Shown: piece by piece, positions 1 through 9,063 of the stretch | Layout of the letters: each line of letters starts with the position of its first letter | Position numbering within the stretch: the first letter of the stretch is position 1 | NCBI RefSeq assembly: GCF_029968035.1 | Contig: NZ_JASCIQ010000042.1 | Span: 1-64,000, forward strand | DNA from: Streptomyces cavernicola | GTDB lineage: Bacteria > Actinomycetota > Actinomycetes > Streptomycetales > Streptomycetaceae | Length of the DNA stretch: 64,000 bases | Reading direction: 5' to 3' | Made by a program: the position numbers and the translations under genes | Notes under the pieces: model-generated | Database searches by the model: none | The model's input: the letters and a program-made list of their open reading frames with translations, nothing else | Told to the model about the DNA's origin: nothing

Positions 1-799
1 ACTCCTAAACGACAGCCACTCAGATGAGGGGCGCTCTGGCGCGAGCTGCAGACTCTCTCTCGAAGGTGCGAAGTTCCCTCGAATTGCCGGAAGTTGAGTA
101 ACCAGGTCAACTGGTCGCCATCAAGTCGACCTTGCGGATCGATGCAGGCCACGCCTGCCGAGTCGTGTGCGTCAAACAAGAGCACCAGATAGATTATGGA
201 ATAGAGGCGCACACCCCGTACAGCCCGATTGCCTCCATTGAGGTGCCATCGCGAAACCTCGGCTGGATTCCAGCCAACACCTACAAACACCGGAACACGA
301 CGCTCCGCCACTACGTGGTGGAGCGGATTATTCGCTTGGCTCCCGAAGCGGCAGGTCAATCCGTGGCCGGCCGACGGCCAACTCCGTTGTCCGCAGTGGT
401 ATTTATTCGCTCTGCAACCACCACTCAGCATTCCCCCTCACATGCAGTCTGCGGCAAGTCAATCGGTACGCCCAACTTGCGTCGTAGGACAAGGAAAAGG
501 GTGCTTGTACGACAGAAGAGGCGCTCCGGATGAACGATCCGACTCGTACCGATAAACTAAGTCAAAGCGACCGATCTCGTTTCCGCATTCCTGACATGCC
601 ATCCCCTCTGGGGCATAGCATGCGTACTGATATGTCGGTTCCATTGACGCTGTCACGACTGCCTCTTCCTGCCGGTGGTGCCGCCACCTTGAGGATCGAT
701 CAGAGCGAGGCTCCCCAGTAGGGGCATCTCTAGGGGCAACGCAGGGCCAACTCCCCATTTGAGCAAGGCAAGTGGCATGCGTAGGGGCATCATGGAGGG
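1..799. other. gene-poor leader, no convincing coding region
   Basis: I see no credible gene here. The open frames on both strands lack the strong G/C third-position bias of the rest of the window and match nothing I recognise. Base composition is visibly less G+C-rich than the region beyond 2.5 kb. The only structure I can point to is a set of direct repeats near its right end, in front of the XRE gene, listed separately. Confidence 0.5.
719..791 (+). promoter_or_regulatory. three TAGGGGCA repeats upstream of the XRE gene
   Basis: TAGGGGCATC occurs at 719-728 and again at 782-791, and TAGGGGCAAC occurs at 731-740. The last copy ends 8 bases before the ATG of the XRE-type regulator. Repeated boxes in front of a helix-turn-helix gene suggest operator sites for autoregulation. 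That is inference; the last copy may also double as a purine-rich ribosome binding site. Confidence 0.3.
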
Positions 800-1930
800 A
801 TGGACGTAAGCACACTCATCAGGGAGCTGCGCAAGACACGCGGCTGGTCTCAGGGACGCTTGGCCTCAGAGCTCAACAAGGCGTTCGGTACCAACCTTGA
901 TCGGGAGTACATCAGTCGCTGGGAGCGTTTCAAGGTCACACCGGGGGCCTACTACCTTCGGTGCTTGTCTGCTGTGCTAGACGTACCCCTATCTGTACTT
1001 GAGGACGATGTGAAGCGCCGCAACTTTCTGACCGATGCTGTTGGGGCGTCCATAGCCCCAGTCGTGGCTTCAGATCTGCTGTCACAAGGATTCTCCGCGA
1101 GACTCAACGGCGGTCCCACGATAAGCGATTGGGAGGGCAAACTAGCCACGTATGGAACCGAGTACATGTCGCTGGGGGCCGCTGACATTCAGCGCCGTAT
1201 CAGCGGAGAATTGGTTGCCGTGCAACAGCAGCTCGACCAGCCTCAATTGTGGTCAGTGGCAAGTCGTTTGATGACCCTCTATGCGAAGACTTTCCCAGGG
1301 TCGGACGGTTCCAAGGCAGTGCATTGGTACCGCATGGCAGCAAAGTCCGCTGACCAATCCCAGGACGACGCCGCCCGAGTATGGGTACGCGGCCGTGCTG
1401 CCATCGCGCTGGGGTACGAAGGAGCTGCTCTGGGAGTTGCTGATGTGCTCTCTGATCAGGCGCTGGCCATCGGAGCCAAAAAGCCCTCTCTGGGGCTTCT
1501 CAATGCCATTTACGGCAAGGCCCATGCAGCTGCTCTGCGCGGAGACGCGGAAACGGCGAGGAATCTGGACACCCAGGGACGTCTGGTGTTCGACCGGACC
1601 GGGTCATTCGAGCAGACCTCCGACTATGCCGTCCCCTACTGGCGACTCAACGTGTTCCGTTCGCTGTTGCTCGCCCGCCTCGGGGATGAGAAGGGCGCAG
1701 TCGAGGCCCAGGAAGCGGCTCGCGCGGAGCTCCCAGCTGAACTACCCCGATTCGCAACCCATTTGGAGTTGCACCGAGGCCTGATGATGGCCCGCTCCGG
1801 AGACAAGCACGGTGGCTTTGCCCATGCCCGACAAGCCATGGACGCACTACCTCCAGAGAAGCACTCGTTGACACTCCGCATGCTGGTCGACGAGATCAGT
1901 GGGTCGGGAGGCACAGTCGAAGGCGGCTAG
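800..1930 (+). CDS. XRE-family helix-turn-helix transcriptional regulator
   Basis: A 376-aa cytoplasmic DNA-binding protein. An N-terminal HTH of XRE/Cro type spans about residues 5-70: the recognition region reads like 'GWSQGRLASELN' followed by 'REYISRWERFKVTP'. It is followed by a KRRNFL motif and an alpha-helical, probably TPR-like sensor region to the C-terminus, the usual arrangement of large Streptomyces XRE regulators. The gene is convergent with the HTH gene ending at 1954. Its base composition is less G+C-rich than the biosynthetic genes, so it probably lies outside the cluster. No ligand or target can be read from the sequence. TAGGGGCA repeats upstream may be its operator. Confidence 0.75.
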   Translation: MDVSTLIRELRKTRGWSQGRLASELNKAFGTNLDREYISRWERFKVTPGAYYLRCLSAVLDVPLSVLEDDVKRRNFLTDAVGASIAPVVASDLLSQGFSARLNGGPTISDWEGKLATYGTEYMSLGAADIQRRISGELVAVQQQLDQPQLWSVASRLMTLYAKTFPGSDGSKAVHWYRMAAKSADQSQDDAARVWVRGRAAIALGYEGAALGVADVLSDQALAIGAKKPSLGLLNAIYGKAHAAALRGDAETARNLDTQGRLVFDRTGSFEQTSDYAVPYWRLNVFRSLLLARLGDEKGAVEAQEAARAELPAELPRFATHLELHRGLMMARSGDKHGGFAHARQAMDALPPEKHSLTLRMLVDEISGSGGTVEGG

Positions 1931-1953
1931 ACGGGTATCCACCGCCGAAGGCC

Positions 1954-2523
1954 TTACGCCGCGAACCCCACCGTCGTCACATACTCGTACTGTCCCCATT
2001 GCGACCCGAGAGCGGTGATCTCGTCGCACCAGAGATCCTGGAGTGCTCGTCGGTCGCCGGCGGCCCAGGCCGTGATGATGTGTTTCCACTGACGGATGTT
2101 CAACGTGCGGAATTCCAGGATGCGTTGGTAGCGGCGGTCGACGTGGGACTGGTTGAGGGGGTGGATTTCGACTCTGGTGCCACCGCGTGACTCGAGTCGT
2201 CTGTGGAGGTAGCGGGCGACGTTCTGGCGGCGGACGGTCCAGTAGGCCTGCTCGATGCGTTCCAGGTTGCGTTTGTTGGGTGTGCGCTCTCCTGCCAGCC
2301 AGGCCTTCAGCGTGCGATCGGTAACCGTCAGGCCCGCCGCGCGGGCCGCTGCCTTCGCTCTCGGGGTTCTCGTGAGGTAGCGCAGGTGCGCCTGGAGACC
2401 CCTCCTGGTGGTGATGGGTGAGGCGATTCCGTCGACCAGGCGGTCGAGTTGACGGGCCACGGCTTCGCCGCCCTCGATTCCTGAAGCACCGTGTTTGCCG
2501 AAGTCCTTTGTCCGGTCCGGCAC
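1954..2523 (-). CDS. small HTH protein, Tpg-like or plasmid-type DNA-binding
   Basis: A 189-aa basic protein with a GTG start and GGGAG just upstream. The middle (about residues 60-100) reads as a helix-turn-helix: 'GLTVTDRTLKAWLAGERTP'. The rest is Arg- and Trp-rich. The general shape (about 185 aa, N-terminal arginine-rich HTH) recalls the Tpg terminal proteins and related plasmid or mobile-element regulators of Streptomyces, but I cannot confirm a family. A perfect 12-bp palindrome sits 13 bp upstream of the start and may be its operator. It is convergent with the XRE gene. Confidence 0.45.
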   Translation of the reverse strand: MPDRTKDFGKHGASGIEGGEAVARQLDRLVDGIASPITTRRGLQAHLRYLTRTPRAKAAARAAGLTVTDRTLKAWLAGERTPNKRNLERIEQAYWTVRRQNVARYLHRRLESRGGTRVEIHPLNQSHVDRRYQRILEFRTLNIRQWKHIITAWAAGDRRALQDLWCDEITALGSQWGQYEYVTTVGFAA

Positions 2524-2535
2524 TTGGCTCCCTCA

Positions 2536-2566
2536 CGTTGCAGTGGATCTTTCTTCCACTGCAACG
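2536..2566. promoter_or_regulatory. 12-bp perfect palindrome upstream of HTH gene
   Basis: CGTTGCAGTGGA (2536-2547) and its exact reverse complement TCCACTGCAACG (2555-2566) flank a 7-base T-rich spacer. It lies 13 bases upstream of the GTG at 2523, within the 337-bp gap 2524-2860, where I see no gene. It could be an operator bound by the HTH protein, or a hairpin in its 5' leader. A terminator is less likely because no gene runs into it. Confidence 0.5.
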
Positions 2567-2860
2567 ACACCCGACCGTCGGAGATGCGCCGGAGTGAGTC
2601 CTCAGCGAAGTCCGAAATCCTCCGCCCAGGCATTCACGTCCGCTGCGGACAAGGGTCTGGGCGTGCCGCCCCGTCCCCAGGCATCGGGTCCGCTTGAGAC
2701 ATGACGGAGATTCGCCAGGGTCTGAACCGGGGTGCGTTGAGGCTGCGTGCGGCCAACAGTAGCCTCGGCCTCAGCGACGTCTTCGCCGCGCAAAGAAGCA
2801 TCCCAACGGGCCTATTTCACAGGGGAGTTCAGTGGAGGTGTACTCGCTACGGCGATCCGC

Positions 2861-4180
2861 ATGCGCAACATGACCAAACGGCAGCCCGATCCCCGTGCCC
2901 ATCGCCTGAACATGTCCCGCTTCCTGTCGAGCACGTTCCGGTCCCTGCGGGTGCGTAACTTCCGTCTCTTCACGGTGGGTCAGCTCGTCTCTGTGGCCGG
3001 CACCTGGATGATGGTCGTCGCTCAGGACTGGCTCGTACTGTCCATCACCGACGGTTCCGCACGCGCCCTGGGGCTGGTCACCGCCCTCCAGTTCACGCCG
3101 CTGCTCTTGTTCACTCTGTACGGCGGACGTCTCGCCGACCGTTACGACAAGCGGACCCTGCTGGTGGTGGCCAACCTTGCCTCGGCATTGCTCGCCTGCG
3201 GTCTCGGCGTGATCACGCTCACCGGTCGGGTGCAGCTCGCCCATATCTGTCTCTTCGCGCTCGGCCTCGGTGTCGTCAACGCGGTCGAAGTGCCCGCCCG
3301 GATGGCCTTCGTGGGCGAGCTCGTGGGCTCGGAACTCCTGCCCAATGCCTCGGCTCTCAGCGCCGCGTACTTCAACGTGGCCCGGGTCGCGGGTCCCGCG
3401 CTGGCCGGTGCGCTCATCGCGTGGCTCGGTACGGGGACGGTGATGTTGCTCAACTCCGTGAGCTACGCAGCAACTCTGGCAGCGCTTCTGCTGATGCGCA
3501 CGGCGGAGATCCACCGGGCTCCGCGGCCGGCCGAGCGGGGTCGCGTACGCGACGGGTTGCGCTACACAGCGGGCCGTCGGGATCTGGTTGTCGTGCTGGC
3601 GTTGGCGGGCGCTGTCGGTGTCTTCGGGATGAACTTCCAGCTCACCCTGCCCTTGATGGCGAAGACCGAGTTCCGCTCCGATGTGGCCGCCTTCGGCTGG
3701 CTCACCTCTGCCCTGGCCGCCGGTTCACTGGCCGCAGCCCTGGTCGCCACAGCGCGCCGCTCGCGCCCCAGCGCTCGTATGGTCACCGGCGCTGCGCTCG
3801 CCTTCGGCGCCGCGGAGACAGCTGCCGGATACGCGCCCTCGTTCGTCACGGCCCTTGCGCTGCTCGCCCTGACCGGTTTCACCAGCATCTGGTTCGCTCA
3901 AGCCGCCAACCATCGGCTTCAACTGGGCACCGCGCCCCAGTACAAGGGGCGCGTCCTCGCCCTTTACACCTTGGTCGTCCAAGGCTCCACCCCGATCGGT
4001 GCGGTCCTCGTCGGTGTGTTCACCGATCTCACCGGCGCCAGAGCGGGACTCGTCGTCGGAGGCCTGCTGTCCTGCGTGGCCGCGGCGGCCGCCATCGCCG
4101 CCGAGCGCACCCGCAGCAAACAACCCGCCGCCCTTGCGGAGATCCCCCAGTCACCCCTGCGCCCCGAGAAGCTCACCTGA
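2861..4180 (+). CDS. MFS transporter (EntS/MFS_3-like exporter)
   Basis: A membrane transporter of about 440 aa with roughly 12 hydrophobic segments. The N-terminal 'RSLRVRNFRLFTVGQ', 'AGTWMMVVAQDWLV' and the loop 'GGRLADRYDKR' are typical of the EntS-like drug/siderophore exporter branch of the major facilitator superfamily. Starts at 2861, 2870 and 2912 are all possible. The last (MSRFLSSTFRS) fits the usual length of the family, whereas GGAGG at 2834-2838 is too far from any ATG. It ends in a strong terminator at 4201-4243, which separates it from the biosynthetic genes. Substrate unknown; it could be unrelated housekeeping export. Confidence 0.8.
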   Translation: MRNMTKRQPDPRAHRLNMSRFLSSTFRSLRVRNFRLFTVGQLVSVAGTWMMVVAQDWLVLSITDGSARALGLVTALQFTPLLLFTLYGGRLADRYDKRTLLVVANLASALLACGLGVITLTGRVQLAHICLFALGLGVVNAVEVPARMAFVGELVGSELLPNASALSAAYFNVARVAGPALAGALIAWLGTGTVMLLNSVSYAATLAALLLMRTAEIHRAPRPAERGRVRDGLRYTAGRRDLVVVLALAGAVGVFGMNFQLTLPLMAKTEFRSDVAAFGWLTSALAAGSLAAALVATARRSRPSARMVTGAALAFGAAETAAGYAPSFVTALALLALTGFTSIWFAQAANHRLQLGTAPQYKGRVLALYTLVVQGSTPIGAVLVGVFTDLTGARAGLVVGGLLSCVAAAAAIAAERTRSKQPAALAEIPQSPLRPEKLT

Positions 4181-4200
4181 CGGCGAACGTGGCATTGGCG

Positions 4201-4243
4201 AAGGGCAGGGGCAGGTCTCCACACGAGACCTGCCCCTGCCCTT
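4201..4243. terminator. strong bidirectional hairpin terminator
   Basis: AAGGGCAGGGGCAGGTCTC (4201-4219) and its perfect reverse complement (4225-4243) form a 19-bp stem with a 5-base loop. It lies between the convergent MFS gene (stop 4180) and NmrA-like gene (stop 4269), and can terminate both. It is also a natural left boundary for the biosynthetic locus. Confidence 0.9.
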
Positions 4244-4268
4244 GCGTTGTTGCCGGAGTGATCCTGGG

Positions 4269-5102
4269 TCAGGAGGCCGGCTTGAGGCGGCGGGTGAGGA
4301 ACTGTTCCAGGGTCATCAGGCCTGCGTGCCGACGGCGCAGCTGCGGGATGTCCGCCTGGTAGCCGTCCTCGGCGAACCACTCGAACATGCGGTCGTCGAT
4401 GGGCTGCGGCTCGAGGCGGCTCGGGGTGCCGGTGACGCGCTCGTAGACCGCGGCGACCTCGGTGAACGTGATCTCGTCGCCGGCGAGTTCGATCTGCTTG
4501 CCGATGAACTCGTCGGGGTTGTCGAAGGCGTCTGCGGCGAAGTGGCCGATGTCGTCGGAGGCGATCAGCTGGATCGGCTTGTCCGGCTTGACCGGCAGCT
4601 CCATCACGCGCTCGCCCTCGGCCTCGGCGTAGCCGAGGAAGTTGTTCATGAAGAAGACCGGGCGCAGGACGGTGGTCGGGATGCCGAGTGCGGCGATGTG
4701 CTGCTCGATCTCGGCCTTGGTCTCGAAGTGGTCGATGCCGGTGTTGCGTTCGGCTCCGCCCACCGAGCTGTACACCAGGTGCGCGATGCCGCTCGCCTTG
4801 GCCGCGTCGGCAACGGCCTTGCCCTGGCGGACCTCTGCGGCGAGGCCTTCCGGGTCCCAGCCGAGCGGCTGCACGCTGTAGACGCCGTACACGCCGGTCA
4901 TGGCGCGGCGCAGGGACTCGGTGTCGTCCATGTCGCCCTGCACGAGCACGGCGCCCTTGGCCTTGAGCTCCTGGGCCTCGGGCTTGTCGGCGTCGCGGAC
5001 CAGGGCGTGCACGGTCCAGCCGCGGGAGAGCAGTTCGCGGGCGGTGGCGCCGCCCTGGTTCCCGGTGGCGCCGAGGACGAGGACGATCTTGTTTTCACTC
5101 AA
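4269..5102 (-). CDS. NmrA-like NAD(P)-binding Rossmann protein
   Basis: A 277-aa protein beginning with the dinucleotide-binding motif 'VLGATGNQGG' within the first 20 residues, followed by an atypical SDR/NmrA-HSCARG layout ('YSSVGGAERNTGIDHF', 'LRPVFFMNN'). I prefer the TTG start at 5102, because AAGGAG lies 7 bases upstream. An ATG at 5162 would add 20 residues but has no good ribosome site. Such proteins sense NADP(H) redox state or reduce quinones and ketones. It lies at the left edge of the minus-strand biosynthetic run, next to the glycosyltransferase, so pathway membership is uncertain. Confidence 0.75.
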   Translation of the reverse strand: MSENKIVLVLGATGNQGGATARELLSRGWTVHALVRDADKPEAQELKAKGAVLVQGDMDDTESLRRAMTGVYGVYSVQPLGWDPEGLAAEVRQGKAVADAAKASGIAHLVYSSVGGAERNTGIDHFETKAEIEQHIAALGIPTTVLRPVFFMNNFLGYAEAEGERVMELPVKPDKPIQLIASDDIGHFAADAFDNPDEFIGKQIELAGDEITFTEVAAVYERVTGTPSRLEPQPIDDRMFEWFAEDGYQADIPQLRRRHAGLMTLEQFLTRRLKPAS

Positions 5103-5190
5103 CGTGGTACTCCTTGATAGCTGTTGAGAAGAGTCTTGAACCTCATGTGGGGTTGAGGTCAAGGCCGGGGGCCCGCAGGGGTGGGGCGGG

Positions 5191-6342
5191 TCAGTGTTCC
5201 GCCAGCCTCACCAGGCGCGGCACGATCTCGCCGGGGCCCGGCGACTGGGCCAGCACGCTCGCCGCGTCCCGTACGGAGTCGCGCAGCCCGTCGTCGTAGA
5301 GCAGGGTCTTGAGCAACTCCGTGTCCACGTCGGCCGGTTCGCGGTTCAGGCCGAGTCCGCACCGTTCGAGCATGGCGGCGTTCAGCCAGTTGTCGGCGCC
5401 GTGCGGCATCGCCAGCTGGGGGATGCCGGCGTGCGAGGAGGCCAGGGTGGTGCCCGCGCCGCCGTGGTGGATGATCGCGTCGCAGGTGGTCAGCAGGGTG
5501 CTGAGCGGTGTGAAGCCGACGACCCGCACGTTGTCGGGCAGCGTGCCGAGGGGGGCCAGGTCCGGGTCGTCGCCGAGCGCCAGCACGAACTCCGCGTCGA
5601 GGCCGGTGGCCGCCTTCAGCACGCTCTCCACGCTGCCGACGCCGTTGACCTGGGGCACCGTGGTGCCGAGCGTGACGCAGACGCGGGGCCGGGTTTTGGG
5701 CTCGGCCATCCAGTCGGGCAGGGTGCCGCCGCCCTGGAAGGGCACGGACCGCATGGTCCAGCCCTCGCCCTCGCCGTGCATCATGTGCTCGGGAGCGAAG
5801 TACAGGGACGTGATGGCGGGCAACTCGGCCGGGACGCCGACGCGTTCGTACAGGGACGTCAGATACGGCAGGTAGCGGCCGGGCAGCGCGCCCTCGCGCA
5901 TGAAGCTGAAGCCGTGGTCGACGGCGGGCACGCCCAGGGCGCGTGCGGCGACCAGGGCCGCGCCCTGCAGCCGGGAGTACACGATCAGGTCCGGCTGCCA
6001 GGCCTCGGCGAAGCGCAGGGTGCCGTCCAGCATGAGCTCGCTGACCCGGGAGAACTTCTCCAGGATGGTGTCCGGCGTCTGTGGGTTCTCGGCGACGGCG
6101 AGACCCAGCTCCCGCATGGCGCGCGCCTTGTCCGCGGCGGAGCCCTTGCGGCGGAAGACGGCGGCGAAGTCGGCGCCGGGTGATACGTCCCGTACCGCGA
6201 AACCCGCGTGCGCCGCGGCCTGCGTGGAGACTCCCGAAGTGGCTACGGCTACATCGTGGCCGGCGACGCGGAACGCCCAGGCGAGCCCCAGGGACGGATA
6301 GACATGGGCCAGTCCCGGAGAGACGGCGAACAGCACGCGCAT
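5191..6342 (-). CDS. GT1-family glycosyltransferase (deoxysugar transfer)
   Basis: A 383-aa cytoplasmic glycosyltransferase of the GT-B, GT1/UGT-like class used in antibiotic glycosylation. The N-terminus 'MRVLFAVSPGLAHVYP' is the acceptor-domain start. The C-terminal donor-binding signature includes 'IIHHGGAGTT' and 'PQLAMPHGADNWLNA'. I chose the ATG at 6342 because GAGG lies about 8 bases upstream; the longer ORF start at 6369 lacks one. It is the only glycosyltransferase seen, so it most likely moves the dTDP-forosamine-type sugar made by this cluster onto the aromatic core. Whether it forms an O- or C-glycoside cannot be read from the sequence. Confidence 0.88.
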   Translation of the reverse strand: MRVLFAVSPGLAHVYPSLGLAWAFRVAGHDVAVATSGVSTQAAAHAGFAVRDVSPGADFAAVFRRKGSAADKARAMRELGLAVAENPQTPDTILEKFSRVSELMLDGTLRFAEAWQPDLIVYSRLQGAALVAARALGVPAVDHGFSFMREGALPGRYLPYLTSLYERVGVPAELPAITSLYFAPEHMMHGEGEGWTMRSVPFQGGGTLPDWMAEPKTRPRVCVTLGTTVPQVNGVGSVESVLKAATGLDAEFVLALGDDPDLAPLGTLPDNVRVVGFTPLSTLLTTCDAIIHHGGAGTTLASSHAGIPQLAMPHGADNWLNAAMLERCGLGLNREPADVDTELLKTLLYDDGLRDSVRDAASVLAQSPGPGEIVPRLVRLAEH

Positions 6343-6453
6343 CGCGTCGACCTCGTTTCCATGAGACACCGTGAGAGTTGACGGCTACCGGCGCAGAGAC
6401 TGCCGGGCGCTTCTCGACGCGTCCTTGAGAACTGAGCCAGAAGATCCAGAAGG

Positions 6454-7965
6454 TCACGAGGCGGTGCGGCCGGAATCCGACCGTTGCTGCGGTTCCGCGT
6501 CCGCGGCGTCCGTGCCGTTGCCGTTCGCCTCTGCTCCGTCGTCGTCGGCGGGCTGTTGCTCGGCGGCGCCCGGTCTGATGCGGGGCAGCAGGGCGGCCGG
6601 GATCAGGGCTACGAGGGTCAGTCCCGCCGCCCACCAGAAGGTGTTGCCGTAGGCCTCCGCCTCGCCGGCTTTCGTGGCCGAGACGTCCGCCAGCTGTAGC
6701 CCGAGGACGAGGGCGATGGCCGCGGTGCCGGACGAGGCGCCGATCCGTTGGACGACGCTGATGGTGCCGGTCGCCCGGGAGATCCGCTCCTGCGGCACGT
6801 CCCGGTAGGCGGCCGTGGCGTTGGCGACCCCGAGCAGGCCGACCCCGAATCCGCGCACCACGAGCGCAACGCTGAGCAGCGCCACCGGCGGGTCCGAGGA
6901 GAGCTGGGTGAAGGGCAGCGTGCCGGCGAGGGTGAGGACGGTGCTGCCGATGACGAGGGGCCGGGGCCCGTACCGGTCGGCCAGCGCCCCGGCCACCGAG
7001 ATGCCGATCAGCGACCCGATGCCCTGGGGTGCGAGCAGCCAGCCGACGGTGTCCGCCTCGTAGCCACGGACCCGGGCGTAGAACAGCGGCAGGAGGAGCA
7101 GGGGTCCGTAGACCGCGATGCCGTGGAGGAAGGTCATCACGGCGGAGGCGGTGAACGTCCGGTGGACGAACAGCCGCAGGTCGATCAGGGGGGCCTGCGC
7201 GCGCAGCGCGTGCACGACGAACGCGATGAGCAGCGCCGCGCTGGCGACCAGGCACAGTACGGGGACCGCGCCGACGGCTTCTCCCGCGTCGGCGACGCGG
7301 GAGAAGCCGTACACGAGCAGCACCAGGCCGGGCGGCAGCAGGGCCAGGCCCACTCGGTCAAGGGGTGCCTTGCCCGGGGGGACCGCTGCGGGCAGTACCC
7401 GCCAGGACAGGGCGAGCGCGAGCAGGCACAGCGGGATGTTGACGAAGAAGATCCAACGCCATCCGAGTGCGCCGACGATCACGCCGCCGAGCACGGGCCC
7501 GAGGATCGGGGCCAGTTGGCCGGGGATGCCGACCATGCTCATGATGCGGCCGAACCGGTCCGGTCCCGCTGCCTGGGCGAGGATCGCCATGTTCAGCGGC
7601 AGGACGAGGCCGCCCCCGATGCCTTGGAGGACGCGGAAGGCGACCAGGCTCTCCAGCGACCAGGCCAGGCCGCACAGTACCGAGCCGGCCAGGAAGACCG
7701 TCAGTGCGAACATCCACATGCGTCGGGCACCGAAGCGGTCGATCGCCCACCCCACGACGGGGGTGACCAGGGCCATGGTCAGCAGATAGGCCGTGCTGAC
7801 CCAGGCGACCGCGCTCTCCGAGACACCGAACTCCCGGGAGGTGACGTCCAGGGCGACGGTGACGATGGTGGCGTCGAGCAGTGCGGCGAACGAGCCGACC
7901 ATCTGGACGCCGGCGAGCACGATCAACGGCCGTCCCAGGGGCGGCGCTTCGGATGTCGAGGGCAT
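6454..7965 (-). CDS. DHA2-family MFS drug exporter
   Basis: A 503-aa integral membrane protein with about 14 predicted hydrophobic helices, typical of the DHA2 (EmrB/QacA-like) proton-driven drug exporters. Signatures are 'LDATIVTVALDVTSREFGVSESAVAWVSTAYLL' in helix 1-2 (shown here as separate recognisable blocks LDATIVTVAL and WVSTAYLL), 'DRFGARRMW' in the loop after helix 2, and 'GPVLGGVIVG' as motif C. ATG at 7965 has GAGG upstream and gives the family length; the open frame extends artificially further. It sits between the glycosyltransferase and the HAF genes and is a good candidate for self-resistance export of the glycosylated product. Confidence 0.9.
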   Translation of the reverse strand: MPSTSEAPPLGRPLIVLAGVQMVGSFAALLDATIVTVALDVTSREFGVSESAVAWVSTAYLLTMALVTPVVGWAIDRFGARRMWMFALTVFLAGSVLCGLAWSLESLVAFRVLQGIGGGLVLPLNMAILAQAAGPDRFGRIMSMVGIPGQLAPILGPVLGGVIVGALGWRWIFFVNIPLCLLALALSWRVLPAAVPPGKAPLDRVGLALLPPGLVLLVYGFSRVADAGEAVGAVPVLCLVASAALLIAFVVHALRAQAPLIDLRLFVHRTFTASAVMTFLHGIAVYGPLLLLPLFYARVRGYEADTVGWLLAPQGIGSLIGISVAGALADRYGPRPLVIGSTVLTLAGTLPFTQLSSDPPVALLSVALVVRGFGVGLLGVANATAAYRDVPQERISRATGTISVVQRIGASSGTAAIALVLGLQLADVSATKAGEAEAYGNTFWWAAGLTLVALIPAALLPRIRPGAAEQQPADDDGAEANGNGTDAADAEPQQRSDSGRTAS

Positions 7966-7976
7966 GGGAGCCTGCC

Positions 7977-9062
7977 TCAGTCCTTCCAGAGTGCGGGCAG
8001 CGTGGCTCCGTCGTCGGACGTGGTGTAGCCGGCGACGTCCCCGTGGGCGTTGATCATGTATCCGTCGCTGTCGCCGGGCGTGAGGTCGCCGAGCTTCGTG
8101 ACGGTGCCGTCGGGGGCCCATCGCACGGCGTGTGTCCGGCCGCCCGGCGTGTACGTGTAACCCGTGCTGTAGCCCTCGTCGTTGATGCCCCAGGAGGAGC
8201 CGCCGGTGTCGCCCGGCAGCAGGTCGAGGGCCGTCGCGTTGCCGTCGGCGTCCCACCGCAGGGGGCGGATCAGCGGCTGGGCGCCGGCGACGTACGAATG
8301 GCCCACGGCGACGCCCTTGTTGTTGATCCAGCTCGCGTGGCTGGAGTCGTCCCCGGGCAGTGGCCTGAGCTCGGTGGGTGTGCCGTCGGCGGCCCACCGC
8401 AGGGATGTGAGGACGCCGCCGGGGGTGCCCGAGTAACCGACTGCCACACCTTGGTCGTTGATGCCGCCGACGCCGCCGGCCGGGTCGCCGGGCAGCGTGG
8501 TCAGTGCGGTGACTTCGCCCGACGGGCTCCATCTGACCGGCCGGTGCACGCCGTCCGGGGTGCTGGAGATGCCGACGGCGGCGTCGTTCTCGTTGACGCC
8601 GTAGGCGCGGGTCACGGTGGCGCCGGGCAGGCCGGGCAGCCGGACGGCGCCGGACCGGGTCCACTTGACGGCGTCCTCGACCTTGTCGGGCCCGACGGAC
8701 GTTCCGACGGTCAGGCCGTCCTCGCGGCCGGTGTACGCGGTGCTCTCGGTGTCGCCGGGCAGGGTGCCCAGGTCCTCGACCCGGCGGCCGTCCGCGCTCC
8801 AGCGCACCGCGTGCCGGGTCCCCGCGGCGGTGCCGGCGTGGCCCACGACCGCGCCGTTGTCGTCGATCCCGAAGGCCGTGCCGGATGTGCCGCCGGGCAG
8901 GGCGGGCAGCACGGTGCCGGTGGGCGCGGCGTGGGCTGGGGCGGTGGCAGTGGCGGCCAGGACCGCGCCGGTCGCGAGGACGGTGAGCACGCGGCGGGCT
9001 AGGCCGCCCCGGCCCTCCGTGCGCGCGGGCGTGTGCCCGTCGGCCATGGGGTGGGTTCTCAC
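7977..9062 (-). CDS. secreted HAF-repeat protein (copy 2)
   Basis: A 361-aa protein with an N-terminal Arg-containing signal peptide and hydrophobic core ending near 'AHAAPTG' (about residue 46). It then has about seven tandem HAF-type repeats of about 45 aa: each carries a 'LPG.....A.GINDxGxxVG.S' segment and a following 'RW...G' strand. The repeats suggest a beta-propeller-like extracellular fold. No catalytic residues are evident. It follows the paralogue at 9064-10101 with a one-base gap and precedes the exporter by 11 bases, so all three are probably co-transcribed. Function unknown; an extracytoplasmic binding or sequestering role is only a guess. Confidence 0.8.
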   Translation of the reverse strand: MRTHPMADGHTPARTEGRGGLARRVLTVLATGAVLAATATAPAHAAPTGTVLPALPGGTSGTAFGIDDNGAVVGHAGTAAGTRHAVRWSADGRRVEDLGTLPGDTESTAYTGREDGLTVGTSVGPDKVEDAVKWTRSGAVRLPGLPGATVTRAYGVNENDAAVGISSTPDGVHRPVRWSPSGEVTALTTLPGDPAGGVGGINDQGVAVGYSGTPGGVLTSLRWAADGTPTELRPLPGDDSSHASWINNKGVAVGHSYVAGAQPLIRPLRWDADGNATALDLLPGDTGGSSWGINDEGYSTGYTYTPGGRTHAVRWAPDGTVTKLGDLTPGDSDGYMINAHGDVAGYTTSDDGATLPALWKD

Positions 9063-9063
9063 G

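Noticed and set aside
132..815. Small open frames in the first 800 bp
   Set aside because: No ribosome site, codon bias or recognisable sequence, and frames on both strands are equally open.
1954..2523. Telomere terminal protein Tpg
   Set aside because: Size and an HTH-like segment are suggestive, but there is no Tap partner gene or telomere-like palindrome cluster in the window, and the sequence match from memory is weak.
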